From assembly GCA_029378245.1 (NCBI GenBank), contig JARKIF010000052.1, positions 124,001-188,000 of the forward strand: 64,000 nt of DNA, read 5' to 3'. Position 1 is the first letter of the stretch. Each line of letters starts with the position of its first letter. The position numbers and the translations under genes are program-made. The stretch comes from Roridomyces roridus (lineage: Eukaryota > Basidiomycota > Agaricomycetes > Agaricales > Mycenaceae). This document shows positions 1 to 10,102 of this stretch, in pieces. The notes under the pieces were generated by a model. That model made no database searches and was not told the origin of the DNA. It worked only from the letters and a program-made list of their open reading frames with translations.

Positions 1-2
1 AG

Positions 3-194
3 AGCAACAGACTGAAAAACCAGTATGAGCTCATGGAGCGTGTGCGTTTCCAGAGTAGGGCGATCTCGCGGTCTGAATCCTCCTGTGAGACTGAGGGCAT
101 CTCGGAGAGAGGATCGTACCCAGAGTCAAGAGATGATCCCAGTACAAGAGGGCTGTGGAGGGTAAGCTTCCGAATGGATCTGAAGGAGATATAG
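3..194 (+). CDS. Partial hypothetical exon entering from the left edge
   Basis: One frame is open from base 3 to a stop at 192-194. It gives a polar, Ser/Arg/Glu-rich peptide (around LKNQYELMERVRFQSRA) with no recognisable family. A strong donor (GTAAGC) sits at 162, so the exon may instead end at 161 and splice to something not identified. The 5' part lies outside the window. The call rests on open frame, composition and the donor only. Confidence 0.25.
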   Translation, partial: SNRLKNQYELMERVRFQSRAISRSESSCETEGISERGSYPESRDDPSTRGLWRVSFRMDLKEI

Positions 195-1044
195 CCAACG
201 CACTTGTCCCCGCGAGATGCCAGCAACCGAGAAAAAAGCTGAGGAAACGGAATCAGAGTGAGCTTGGCTGGATATCTCAATCCGTACGCCTCGCGACTGG
301 ATGCACTTGGGACGGCGTCCGAGTCTGTCGACATATGATGCCACGAGAGGAAAAGGGACAGCGGAGAAGGAAGGAGCGACTGTCGATGAGGAAGGTGGAC
401 AGGCAGCGGATCGCCATGCTTCGGAGGTGACAGACAATCAGAAATGTGTGCCCGGCAACGGGTTCGCGACGCGCGTAAGACGGTAGGCGATTGCTTCGTT
501 CGGCCGCCGTGTCATAGGGGTTACAACCCCAGGGAGGGAGCGCAGACCCTCGCAGACTTGACGATTCGACAATGGGAGCGCTGTCTGCACGCGACTGACT
601 CAGATTCGGAAGGGGCACGGTGAAAATTGAAATTGCCGCCGGAGGCGCAGGCCGCAGGCGCAGTGATCGGCGCCAAAATACCCGCGTGACGGCGGCAGTG
701 TGACATCCACTAGCGCCGATCGCAACTCTGAGCTTCGCAGCTTGAACTCCACACCCGGGGCCAGCGCTCTTCTCCTGGACGCCCATAGTTGATGTCTCGC
801 ACGAGTCGCATGGTGGGCTGGCCTCTTGATATACCCGCCGCCCTATGTAGGTCAAGACTCAAATCACGCCTGAGGTGCATCTACGTCGTCCACCAGGCTC
901 TTTCCTCCTGACGATAGCGCACACCAGACCCTCAAGGTGGGTGGGCGGCTTCTCTTGTTGGCAGGCTGAGAGCTTTCACGCTGAGATCGTGAGTTTAGGG
1001 CTTCTCCTAATTGAACCCAGATCGGGAAGGATTGTGCGGGGCCT
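195..1044. other. No supported gene
   Basis: Open frames exist on both strands here, the longest about 190 codons on the minus strand at 277-855. None shows a family motif, a sensible start or paired splice sites. The right part is probably the promoter region of the DUF7330-like gene. Confidence 0.4.
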
Positions 1045-1050
1045 TATAAA
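1045..1050 (+). promoter_or_regulatory. TATA box of the DUF7330-like gene
   Basis: TATAAA lies 39 nt ahead of the ATG at 1089, a normal spacing for basidiomycete TATA promoters. Confidence 0.6.
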
Positions 1051-1088
1051 AGCAGGGGCTCATTCATCTTCAGGGGTACTTAGTTACG

Positions 1089-2109
1089 ATGCCCAACAAC
1101 AAGCAAGACCAGAAAACCCTCCTCCCAACGACCGTCGAGGTACGATGGTGATTCATCCACACGGTTTCGGGACTCAGCCTTATTCGTAGATTTTGCCGAC
1201 GGGTCTGCCTCCTTACACCGAAACCGCCGAATTTGGCCCCAGTTCCGCTACTGCTATGGAGGACTGGCACCCCAACGCGCCACAGAACAACATCCTCATC
1301 GCACGGACCTTTGGTTCGGTAAAGAGCCGGTTCACCGTCGACCCAAACATCCACCCCCCGAGGTCGCTGCTCCGGGCCGTCTCGGCCTGGGAAAAGGAAG
1401 ATGGCAACTTCAAGACCGGCGACGCCGTCGAGCTGGATGTTGGATGGGGCCGGATCGACGCGGAGGTGTGCGTGTTGCCCGTCTCGGAGGGCGCGGTGTG
1501 TGAGCAGAATGGATATCCATGCTGTCCGAAGAAGAGGGGTGATCATCCTCCACCCTGTACCATAATGAGTCGGCTGTCTGTGCGCACGTTCATAGGGGAT
1601 GTGACGCTCAAGGTTGATGTCGTGGGTACTTTGCCCTTATTGCCATCCGTTCACTCATTCGTATCATATAATACTAGGGCAAGCTCAGTCCATGCACCCC
1701 ACGGCTGAATATCTATGTAATGACGGTGTGGGGGCAGGTCGCACTGTTTCTCCCGCGATCGTTCCACGGCCCGCTGGTAACCTCCTGCTCTGGCACCCCG
1801 CGCCTCTCCTCGACACTGGCACGCATGTCCACGCCCATCAAGGAGGTTGGCAGAGAAAAACGCTGGTTTGTCGGCGACGTGAGCGCATGGCGCGCAGGGT
1901 GTGAGCACGGCGACAATGTGACTGTGGGCTCGAGCTTTGGAAAGGTGTGGGTTGGCTATGAGGGCGAGGAGGAAGAGGCGAGAAGGGCGTTGCGTTGGGG
2001 CCCGGTGCAGTGGCTTGCCCATATAGTGCCCGCGGTCCTGACTCTCTGGTTTCTGCGTATCGTGCTTGCAATTCTTCTCTGGTTTATGCGCCTTGTACGC
2101 ATCATTTGA
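1089..2109 (+). CDS. DUF7330-like protein with C-terminal membrane anchor
   Basis: Three exons (1089-1139, 1190-1621, 1678-2109) joined by 50 and 56 nt GT..AG introns give about 304 aa. The start follows a TATA box by 39 nt. The N-terminus carries the Pro-Pro-Tyr segment (GLPPYTE) common in this basidiomycete family. A beta-rich core follows, with alternating blocks such as SRLSVRTFIGDVTLKVDV, then LFLPRSFHGPL and KRWFVGDV, ending in GKVWVGYE. These blocks match the pattern I know for DUF7330 proteins, whose function is unknown. The last 30 residues are strongly hydrophobic and form a probable tail anchor. A further small intron near 1490-1565 is possible, but the frame is open without it. 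Family assignment is from memory of the pattern. Confidence 0.6.
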
Positions 2110-2352
2110 AGCTCTGTCTTGTTCGCATACGGAATGTAATCACCAAGTTTTTGGTGTCGCTGGCAAAGTTCGACACCAATGCAGCTTGATTAAATTTCAA
2201 CGCAATGGAAGGAGCTTCGACCCAAAGTACTGATATTTTTCTCTGCTTCAACTCACGGATCGAGACTGGTGTACCTTATCTTATCAAGTTGTGCAACTTG
2301 TGACTGTGACTTGATCGCTTCTTGACTTCATTCCACGACCATCCGAGCACCG

Positions 2353-3888
2353 ATGTACAACGGTGCCAAGTTGCGGTCCTGTCCAGTGGCCGACGTCGAG
2401 GCTCAGATATCTTCCTTGCAGTCTCAACTAGTGCGCTTGCAGGCAGACCGGGCGAATATCCTCGGAAAACTCGCCGCGGTGGTGTATCCCGTCTTTTCCC
2501 TCCCGAACGAGGTTACCGCCGAAATATTTGACCAATACGTAGCGTGGTCACCGATTCAAGGATGCAGTCCCATGATTCTCGCAGCTGTCTGTTCGCTGTG
2601 GCGTGATGTAGCATTGTCTACGCCCCGCGTCTGGACCCGTCTCGATCCCGGCCACCACTTCAAGTACACACCCTTGGAAAGGGACGAAGAAGATGCCCGG
2701 GACACACGTCTTGTGGAACTGCTTCGCATGTGGCTTCCACGCGCAGGCGCACTATCTGTCGATATCCGAATTCGATTACCGGACGTGGATCGCCCAGCAT
2801 ACGCGGAGATCTTTCGTCTCTTGGCCGAGCACTCCGCACGATTCCGGGTTTTGGATCTCTTTGCTACTGATGGCATCGAGTTCCCAACTGGATGTCTGGG
2901 ACCGTTCCCCTCCCTCACCACAATATCCTTCTCGACCCATTACGACGAAATATCCATACCCTCGTTGCTCAATGCCCCGCAGCTACGGGAAGTATCATTC
3001 AGGGATTCTGAATTCCTCGGAAATTCCGAGTGGCAATCTTTATTGCCCTGGACTCAGCTCACCGTGCTCCGCGGTTTCCGGCAGGACATTCTCGCGTGGC
3101 TCCGGATTTTGGAACAGACGCCCAATCTCGAGCTCCTCGAGTTTGCGTGCGACGACGAGCTAGAGGAGACAATACAGACTCCACCTGTCCTTCTCCCCCG
3201 GCTTCACACCCTCATCTTGGGAGACGGAACCAGCCAAGAAATCCTTCCCTTCCTCAATCTCCCCGCCCTCCGCAAATTTCACTTGGATACGGTCATCGGC
3301 TTATGCCAAGGGATTGTGGAGAGCTTCGTGGAACGATCGGCATGCACCCCGGTTGACATGTATCTCTCCGTTGAAGATCTGGATGACATGGGTGCATTGC
3401 CTCGTTGTCTACAAGCCTCCCCGACCATTAAAAGCCTCGAAGTCAATTGTCGAAGACTCGCAGACGATGACACTTTCAGCGTCAAGGAATTGCTTGGTTT
3501 GATGCACGGCACCTCCGGGTCTCCCCTTCTCCCCGCGCTGTCGTCCTTGTCCATCAGCGACTGTCCAACACCTGTTCGTCTATCCTGGCTCGTTGATATG
3601 CTCGCATTCAGAACGGGTGCGGGGATCATGGTCCGATTGGAGTCGTTCAAGCTTTCCTTCTTCGAGAGGCATCGTGAAGCCCTGAATCGGGTCCAAGATC
3701 ATCAGAGCCTTGATGATGTCCGTGGTAAATTGCGTGAGATGTGCGCCGCAGGGCTCAAGGTCGATATCCAGCCCGCGGTGGATTGGCTCAATGTCGAGAT
3801 AAATGCGAAAACGGTGCGCTTGGTTGACTATCTTCTTCTTCTTTCAAATGCTGACTTGTTCCGTGAGATTGAACCGATCTGTCTCTGA
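2353..3888 (+). CDS. F-box protein with coiled coil and LRR-like C-terminus
   Basis: This is a single-exon gene of 511 aa. Residues about 14-45 form a short coiled coil (VEAQISSLQSQLVRLQADR). An F-box follows at about 46-95 (VFSLPNEVTAEIFDQYV, then AVCSLWRDVALSTPRVW), the layout of the very large F-box family of Agaricomycetes. The rest is a leucine-rich solenoid with repeated LPALRKFHL / LPRLHTLIL-like blocks, which should bind the substrate. By family knowledge it would act as the substrate adaptor of an SCF (Skp1-cullin-F-box) ubiquitin ligase; the target is unknown. The ATG at 2353 is the first in frame and gives the usual short leader before the coiled coil. No break is visible. A broken paralogue lies 2 kb downstream. 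Confidence 0.85.
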   Translation: MYNGAKLRSCPVADVEAQISSLQSQLVRLQADRANILGKLAAVVYPVFSLPNEVTAEIFDQYVAWSPIQGCSPMILAAVCSLWRDVALSTPRVWTRLDPGHHFKYTPLERDEEDARDTRLVELLRMWLPRAGALSVDIRIRLPDVDRPAYAEIFRLLAEHSARFRVLDLFATDGIEFPTGCLGPFPSLTTISFSTHYDEISIPSLLNAPQLREVSFRDSEFLGNSEWQSLLPWTQLTVLRGFRQDILAWLRILEQTPNLELLEFACDDELEETIQTPPVLLPRLHTLILGDGTSQEILPFLNLPALRKFHLDTVIGLCQGIVESFVERSACTPVDMYLSVEDLDDMGALPRCLQASPTIKSLEVNCRRLADDDTFSVKELLGLMHGTSGSPLLPALSSLSISDCPTPVRLSWLVDMLAFRTGAGIMVRLESFKLSFFERHREALNRVQDHQSLDDVRGKLREMCAAGLKVDIQPAVDWLNVEINAKTVRLVDYLLLLSNADLFREIEPICL

Positions 3889-5874
3889 GTCCTGGACTCC
3901 TGTTCGTCAAGTTCGCGTTCGGGATTACTTACACGGTCTGACAGTCCTAAGTACTTAGTTTAATTACTCTCCGCATCTCATGAAAGCTAGATACAAAATT
4001 TCCTGTGTCGGACCAATGACAGTGCTAGCGATAAATACCGCTCGCTGGTTGCAAGAAAGTCGCGGGAGATCAATGATGGCGCATCATGATGAGAGCAATC
4101 CGACTTGTCTTCACCCATCGACCTCCACATCCAGCTCGTCTCGCAGCCATGAAACGAAGAGACTCACCCGGCTTACTCGGTGCATCCTCTCAGCGACAAC
4201 AGCTCAAAGAACGCCTGACTGGCGGCAGTACGCTCTGGTAGCGAGGCGGAGTGTCTGGACTATGAGTGCTCAGCGCTCAGTGCGCAGGTTTGGATGTGTC
4301 CGGTCTGGTCTGAAACAGGTGCGTCAGGCTTGTCTTGTGCAAGACTGTTCCTTTACAGACGATTCCAGGCTTATGCGCCCGTCTGGTCATCGAGAATGGG
4401 AGCTCCGTATGCTCGGGAGATTCAAGGACGACACTGCCATTTTCCTCCTCGCAGTCGAGGGTTCAACGCCGAGCTCCTGTATATCTGCGTTGTGTGGCGT
4501 GCGTTCTCATGAGCTGAGATACAAGATCGGTGCCAGCGAGGTACGCTCCCACCAACTCTGGCGGCTTCGTCGGGACAGTGATATCGCTCCAGATCCGCAG
4601 CTGACGAGCCCACGACGCCTAGCTGGTCAAGACGTTGTACTATCTGGCTCGGGTATGCATCCCTATTACGGCCCGACATATGTCGATCTCACTCTCAGTA
4701 CAGTGATTCCACTTTTGGTTGCGCTGGTCTTGGTCCCTGCGCGTTCCATGCTCCCCAACGCGCCGCCATCTCTCTTGTTCGATGCTTGAGCCCATTGCAT
4801 TTGTGGGCCCACCGGTCGCAAGGTCTTTGTGGGGCGACCGTGGATTTCTCTCATTACACCGCCGTCCGTCGTGCTGCAAATCGCATTCACCCTCCCCAAT
4901 GCACTCCCTTTCCATCCCAAGACCCCCACTTCCGCCTTCACTTTGTGCTGCGCGTTTCAAGGAGAAGCCACCCGATCGTCGACGATTTCTGCTACCGCGT
5001 TTACCCATGTGGAAAGCGGACATTGCTGAGTCCAAGGGTGCGATATCGAGGCTCATCATGGGCGCCAATGCGAGCTTGGCTACTTTCAAGACTAGGAGCC
5101 CGCTTCCCTCCTCCTCCTCAAGAGCACCCTACCACCCTACCTACGACCTCTATATCCGTGCCAAGGGCATATTGCCTCGTTTGTGCGATCAAGTTCTTCA
5201 AGTCCGTCTGCAGTGCTTGTCGCCGAGGGACGCGCATGGGCGGGCCGCGGCCTCTCGTTGCCTCTCAAGCTCGAGACATGCGCGCGCGCAGTCGACCGCC
5301 CCCAACTATGGCGGCCTCCCTCATCTGTGCCTGGGTCCTTCTCGATCTAGGTTTTACGTAGGTTCCGCGTCGACTCGTTGAGGGCGGTGGTGGCTGAGGG
5401 TTAAGACTCTCGACTGATTGGGCGTACATGAGCAAAGCATCTCTGCCATACACGGCCTCTATCCATTCTTGCTCCGATCAATGCAAGAGCGAAGGTCGTC
5501 GACGCTGGCAGACTTGCTTATTGATGGTGGTCGATGGGTTAGGCCGGATTTGGGAGAGGCTTGGTCTCTTCTCCTCGATGGCGGGATGGATACAGCCATG
5601 CGCACGGCGGGACGCACCCGCGAGCCGGACCCGACGGTCACGGCCGTCGAGGCGTCTGTGGAGTGGGAGAATGTCTCGCCGCTGACATGCAGGCTCTGTT
5701 GACGCAGCTCGTCGGGGAGAGTCGTCGTTAGCGCCACTTGTCGCGGGTCCTTGGGTGGGTTATGTGCAGGGTCTCGACAAGTTCAACGGGGAGCGTGGAG
5801 GACCATGTAGCGATGCTTTCAGTCCATCTCTTGTGGACGGAATATATACGTCCGATACAGTAGTCTGCGCGTTA
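3889..5874. other. Intergenic, no supported gene
   Basis: Two long open frames (3980-4789 and 4719-5381, plus strand) overlap each other in different frames. They have arginine/serine-rich, low-information translations without domains or promoter signals. I regard them as chance frames in GC-rich DNA. Nothing else is recognised. Confidence 0.4.
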
Positions 5875-7346
5875 ATGTCATGTGTTCCCAATTTGGGCTG
5901 TGACTGTGTGACATCACGCGCCCTTTGTCTTCACCAGAACTCCTTCCAGGGCCTCCGTTCCCGCATAACCCAAATCGACGAGGAGATCGCTTCGCTCCAG
6001 TCACAGCTCGTCCATCTGCAGGACGATCGACAGAGCGCCATCGACCAGCTCGCGGCGGCGAGGATGGCAAAAACGATTCAGACCGCCATTCGACGTGCAG
6101 GCCCATTATCATCGCTAGTGTCTGCAAGCTATGGCGGAAGGTGGCGCTGTCGAATCCTGGCCTGTGGACTCGTTTCAACGATATGCACATTTCTGGCGCA
6201 CCACTGGACTGCCAAGTGTATTTGCTGCGGACGTTCATCTCTCGAGCTGGCCGACTCCCATTGAATCTTCGCCTTTCAAATAATCCCCAGGTCCCAGAGA
6301 TCCTCGGAGCGCACTTGGCACGGTGTAGAAGCTTGGAGCTCCACAAGTTTGGATTCGACGACATTGCCATTAATGCCACCGTACAACTCCCTCACCTCAC
6401 CAGCCTCTCCTTTTCAAGCATGGGCGGCTCGTACACTCCCGTCACTCTCCCTACTTTACTCGATGCACCGCGTTTGAGGGAGATTCGACTCGAGGGCATC
6501 TCCATTGCGGATTGGCGCACCTGCCTTCCCTTGAGTCAAATCACGACCCTCCGATTGCATCACCAAGAGTCTCTCCCCAAATGCCTGGACATGGTGCACC
6601 ACACACCAAATCTGGAGGTACTCGAGCTCGCTCACTACCGCACACCACTGCATATCATGGGACCTCCCCAGCCTCGCATTCTGGACCATCTACACAGTCT
6701 CCACCTTTACAACGCAACCAGTTTTACCATCATCCCCTTCCTCACTCTCCCGGCTCTGCGTAACCTGCGTATTGCCACGCCTTTCTACCCTTCCGATTTG
6801 AAGGATCTGATCGAGCGATCCAACTGCTCCCCCACAACCCTCTTCCTTTCTCCACAGCACCCGAATGATGTGGAGGAAATTAAATCCATCCTAGTTCCCC
6901 TGCCGACAGTTTCAAACCTCACATTGGGCTGTGAAGGCATGGGGCAAGAGGCTTTCGAGGAGTTACTCAAACTCCTTGGCTCATCCATCTGCCCTGCGCT
7001 GGTATCTCTCACCTTGCGCAGATGCACTTGCGACATCTATTTCGTGCCGCTCGCCGAGATGCTTCAATCTCTGGCTAACAAAGCCAACGGAGCCCGCCTT
7101 TCCTCGTTCAAACTCTCTTTCATTGAGGATCGGGAAGAGGAGGGTGTTCAATCGCACGATGAAGAGGAAGATGCCGCCGATAAAATCAATCGGTTGAGCC
7201 TGGCAGGGCTGGAGATTGATATCCAGTCGGATATTCGATCCGGCTGGTTCGCCAGGTCTGCCCCCATATCTATTCCTTTGAGCACCTGGTATGTCCTCGT
7301 CCTCCCTCGGCGCGATGTGCTTCGATTCTCATTCTTCACAGGTTGA
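5875..7346 (+). pseudogene. F-box/LRR-like gene with the F-box core deleted and frame shifted
   Basis: The N-terminal part (from ATG 5875) encodes the family coiled coil (IDEEIASLQSQLVHLQDDR) in one frame up to about 6065. The C-terminal part (from about 6095: IIIASVCKLWRKVALSNPGLW, then a leucine-rich solenoid to the stop at 7344-7346) continues in a different frame. The intact neighbour at 2353 has about 35 residues between these blocks, containing the LPNEV..EIF F-box helix. Here only about 30 nt lie between them and the F-box core is absent. No GT..AG pair repairs the join. Either this is a pseudogene, or the long frame from 5925 is translated as an F-box-less 473 aa protein with a foreign N-terminus. 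The solenoid itself has no stops. Confidence 0.65.
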
Positions 7347-7629
7347 TGTTGTGAAAAATTGGTCGGTCTGGACTCTGCTTCGTTCGAGTCCGTCAGACGA
7401 TTCTCATGCCCACTCTTAGGTTCGCTTTCTTGATGACACTTCGTTACTCTTCAACTCTCTTGTATGAAATCCCACTAGAATCATATCTGACTGTGCCTCG
7501 ATTTTCCTTGCCAACGAGCAGGTTGAGATTCGAGGACCTGCGAAACGAGACTGAACCGTGCGTCAAAAACTGACTTTCAAGGGAGATTGGGGGCGGGGTG
7601 AGAGTGCGCTAGCGCGCAGAGTGACGTCA
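7347..7629. other. Spacer between broken F-box gene and inverted-repeat arm
   Basis: Nothing recognised. Similarity to the intact kinase copy at 53.7-55.0 kb fades out near 7620-7630, which sets the outer edge of the left duplication arm. Confidence 0.5.
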
Positions 7630-8216
7630 CCCTGCTTTGGGTCGTACGATTCGCTTTCGGTGCCGAGGGTGACGGACTCGGGGGACATGTAGGAGGGACT
7701 GCCGCCGGCGGTCTTTGGGGAGGAGTCGATAGCCAGACCGAAGTCGGCGACGCGGATATCGGTTCCCTGTGGGCTGCATAGGATATTTTCGGGTTTAAGA
7801 TCACGGTGGGAGATGCCGCTTTCGTGAAAGAATCGTACGACGTCGAGCAGCGGAAGAAAAACGCAGCGGACGAGGGCATCATTTTGTTGAAAGGTGACCG
7901 CCGGCGGAGAGTTCGAGGACGACGAAAAGGTGGTTTTGGTAGCGAAACGATGGTATAGGGTGATAACATTTGGATGAACACTGCATCGGGTGTGAAGGGC
8001 GATTTCGCGCTCGTCGTGTGGGCACCCCTGAGCGGTTAGTGGTGAAACAGGTCCTAAACATTTAATGGCGTAAAAGGCAGGGGAGTCGGGCGGGGAGGAG
8101 AGGTCGAGGGCTTTATAAACAACTCCATAATTTCCGGCACCGAGGATTTCTGTAAGATGGAACCTGCCATCGTCGACGATTTGGTTTGTAAAGTCGGGGA
8201 GGGTGAAGCTAGACAT
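7563..8216 (-). pseudogene. Truncated, frame-scrambled Ran1-like Ser/Thr kinase
   Basis: This is the partner of the intact 439 aa kinase at 53698-55017. The first 95 or so residues match closely, including the glycine loop GAGNYGVVYK and the AIKCL lysine. A 1 nt deletion near 7946 (codons for the hinge strand) and a deletion of about 29 nt near 7890 then remove or scramble the hinge and alpha-D region. The frame returns for HRDLKPEN and VADFGLA. After the SPE motif the match ends at about residue 195 and unrelated residues lead to a stop at 7563. The hinge, the whole lower C-lobe and the tail are missing, so no active kinase is expected. Its promoter is still almost identical to that of the intact copy. 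Confidence 0.85.
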
Positions 8217-8678
8217 GGTGTAGGAAAAGCGGGTAAGAAAAGCAAGTTGAGAGCAGGAGCAAAAAGCGGTTGAAGATGTTATAGCAGAAGAGCAAGTCTA
8301 TGCAGGGTGGTGGAGAAGAACAAAAAGTGTGTTGATGAGACAAATGCCCCTGATGTCAACAAGAGCAAAGCTTCTACCTCTTCGATCGGCTGCTCGGAGC
8401 GCCTCTTCATGCGCGCCAAGTTTTGCCCGGAGACTTCTCCACGTCACCATTTCGCAGCGGTCGAGTTTAATAATAATATGGGGTGGGTCATATTGACTGA
8501 CAATCCAGATGAACCAGTTCGCACTGTCATTTGGCTTACTATCACTGAAGGTACAGTTCCCATACGATTTTAGGATCTCATGACAGCGAACTGGTTCGAT
8601 TGCGTTATTATTCCATGTTTGTTCTGGGCGGAACCGAGTCGTACATGGGCATTGCAATGGCGGCTGGAGGCAAACAGG

Positions 8679-8684
8679 TATAAA
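8679..8684 (+). promoter_or_regulatory. TATA box of left DUF6699 gene
   Basis: TATAAA lies 92 nt ahead of the proposed ATG at 8776 and is conserved in the right copy at 53230-53235. It lies between two divergently transcribed genes. Confidence 0.45.
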
Positions 8685-8775
8685 GGGTCTGTGCGCGTCC
8701 CATCTTTCTGTTCCCCACCTCACACCCCGAGCATCCTTCCATTCAAGCACCGGGTCCCATAACAGTCGGGGCACT

Positions 8776-9673
8776 ATGCCTATGAACGGTGAGGATCATT
8801 CATTTCAGGCAGCAGAGCAGGTACTTACGGCGGTCGGCGTCGGCAGAGAACGAAATGGTGGGATGGAGGACGTACAGTGCGCCCCGCAGGATGGACACGG
8901 ACACCCGACTCCCGATCCGACCCGCAGCCTCGGGCGCTTTCGAGGCCCTATCACGCTCTTCGAGTCTACCATCCCAGCGACGAGCACCGATGCCAAAGGG
9001 TGGTCCGTGCACACTCTCGTACAGCACCAGCAGATCAGATCGGTCGTACAATCAGGACCACACGGAGGCATCACACACGACACGAGCTGTAGACGCACCG
9101 ACACCGCCACATTTACTCCCATGCCCGCCAGAACGAGCGCTTAAATGCATACCTCTGCCACCGCAGGTCCCCGGAATAACGACCGTCTTGCTGCACCCTG
9201 CACTCGCAGCGGCTGGCCCTCATCTGCGCGGTGTGGACTTTGCGTCTTCGGCGGCCCAAATCCAGCGGGCTGTTGGACGACGAGTGTCAGATGAGCTCGC
9301 AACGCAGCCGGCACTCCCGTCACTCACCGTACTATCCCCACGACTGCCCTGGGCGATAACCGTCCACGGCCAATGGAGCTCATCGGGCAGAGTACTCCGC
9401 TGTGTGACTGTGTCGGACGTCTTGAGTGCTATTCATCGGGCGCTACTTCTCCTTGTCGACGAGGGACAGCTTGATACGGAGGTCGTTGGCCTTGGGATGA
9501 CGCAGAGCGGGGCCAAGTGCCCGAGAGGTGGCCATGGACGGGATGGGCTCCCGTTGACGTCAGGGTATGGCCAAGGGATGACAAGGCTGGATTTGCTGCA
9601 GGGTAAGACCAGCTTCCGGGGCCTTTCGCCGAGCGAGATGGGTTGCGATGTTTGGATTCTGGAAGTGGCATAG
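8776..9673 (+). CDS. DUF6699 domain protein (left copy)
   Basis: Proposed structure: exon 1 8776-8788 (Met-Pro-Met-Asn), a 58 nt intron 8789-8846, and exon 2 8847-9673; about 279 aa. The N-terminal 100 or so residues are basic and low complexity (MVGWRTYSAPRRMDT..). The C-terminal 160 residues show the pattern I know from DUF6699, an abundant basidiomycete family of unknown function: LHPALAAAGPHLRGVDF, LPSLTVLSPRLPWAITV, RCVTVSDVLSAIHRALLL and, near the end, TRLDLLQGKTSFRGLSP followed by CDVWILEV. The frame is identical and intact in both arms, which supports it over the opposite-strand frames. No enzymatic residues are recognised. It is divergently placed from the kinase. Confidence 0.65.
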
Positions 9674-10102
9674 TGACTGTGCTGTCTTTTTGTGGGTACG
9701 GGAACGGTAAGGATCGGACAGACAGCGTTGATAACTTGACTGTATTTGGATTATATCGTGTATTATTGGATAGTAGTAGTGAGCGGATCGGTGTCTTGAA
9801 TCAAGGCTTTTTTGGGGACGATGCTGTTGCGGTGATACCGTGGCATCCAAGGCAAATCCAGAGGTGGCCAGAGAGGGGATGGTTCTAGCAGAGAGCAGGG
9901 CAAGTTTCCAAGGTATTCCCAAGCACAGACGGTTCAGACGGCGAGAGATTGGAGAGAGAAAGCAATTGGAAAGCAACCTGCCAAATTCGGATGGGCGCAA
10001 CACGAACAAACACCCACCCTGTTACCGCGCGTCATCGAGGCTCTCTCTGCTCCTCGCTCTGATTCTGAAAACACTGACTGTCTCTCGCGTCCTCGATGCA
10101 CA

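Noticed and set aside
277..855. 192-codon minus-strand frame
   Set aside because: Random-looking Arg/Ser-rich composition, overlapped by several other frames, no domain or splice context.
3980..5381. Two overlapping long plus-strand frames
   Set aside because: They overlap in different frames, have no family pattern and no promoter signal.
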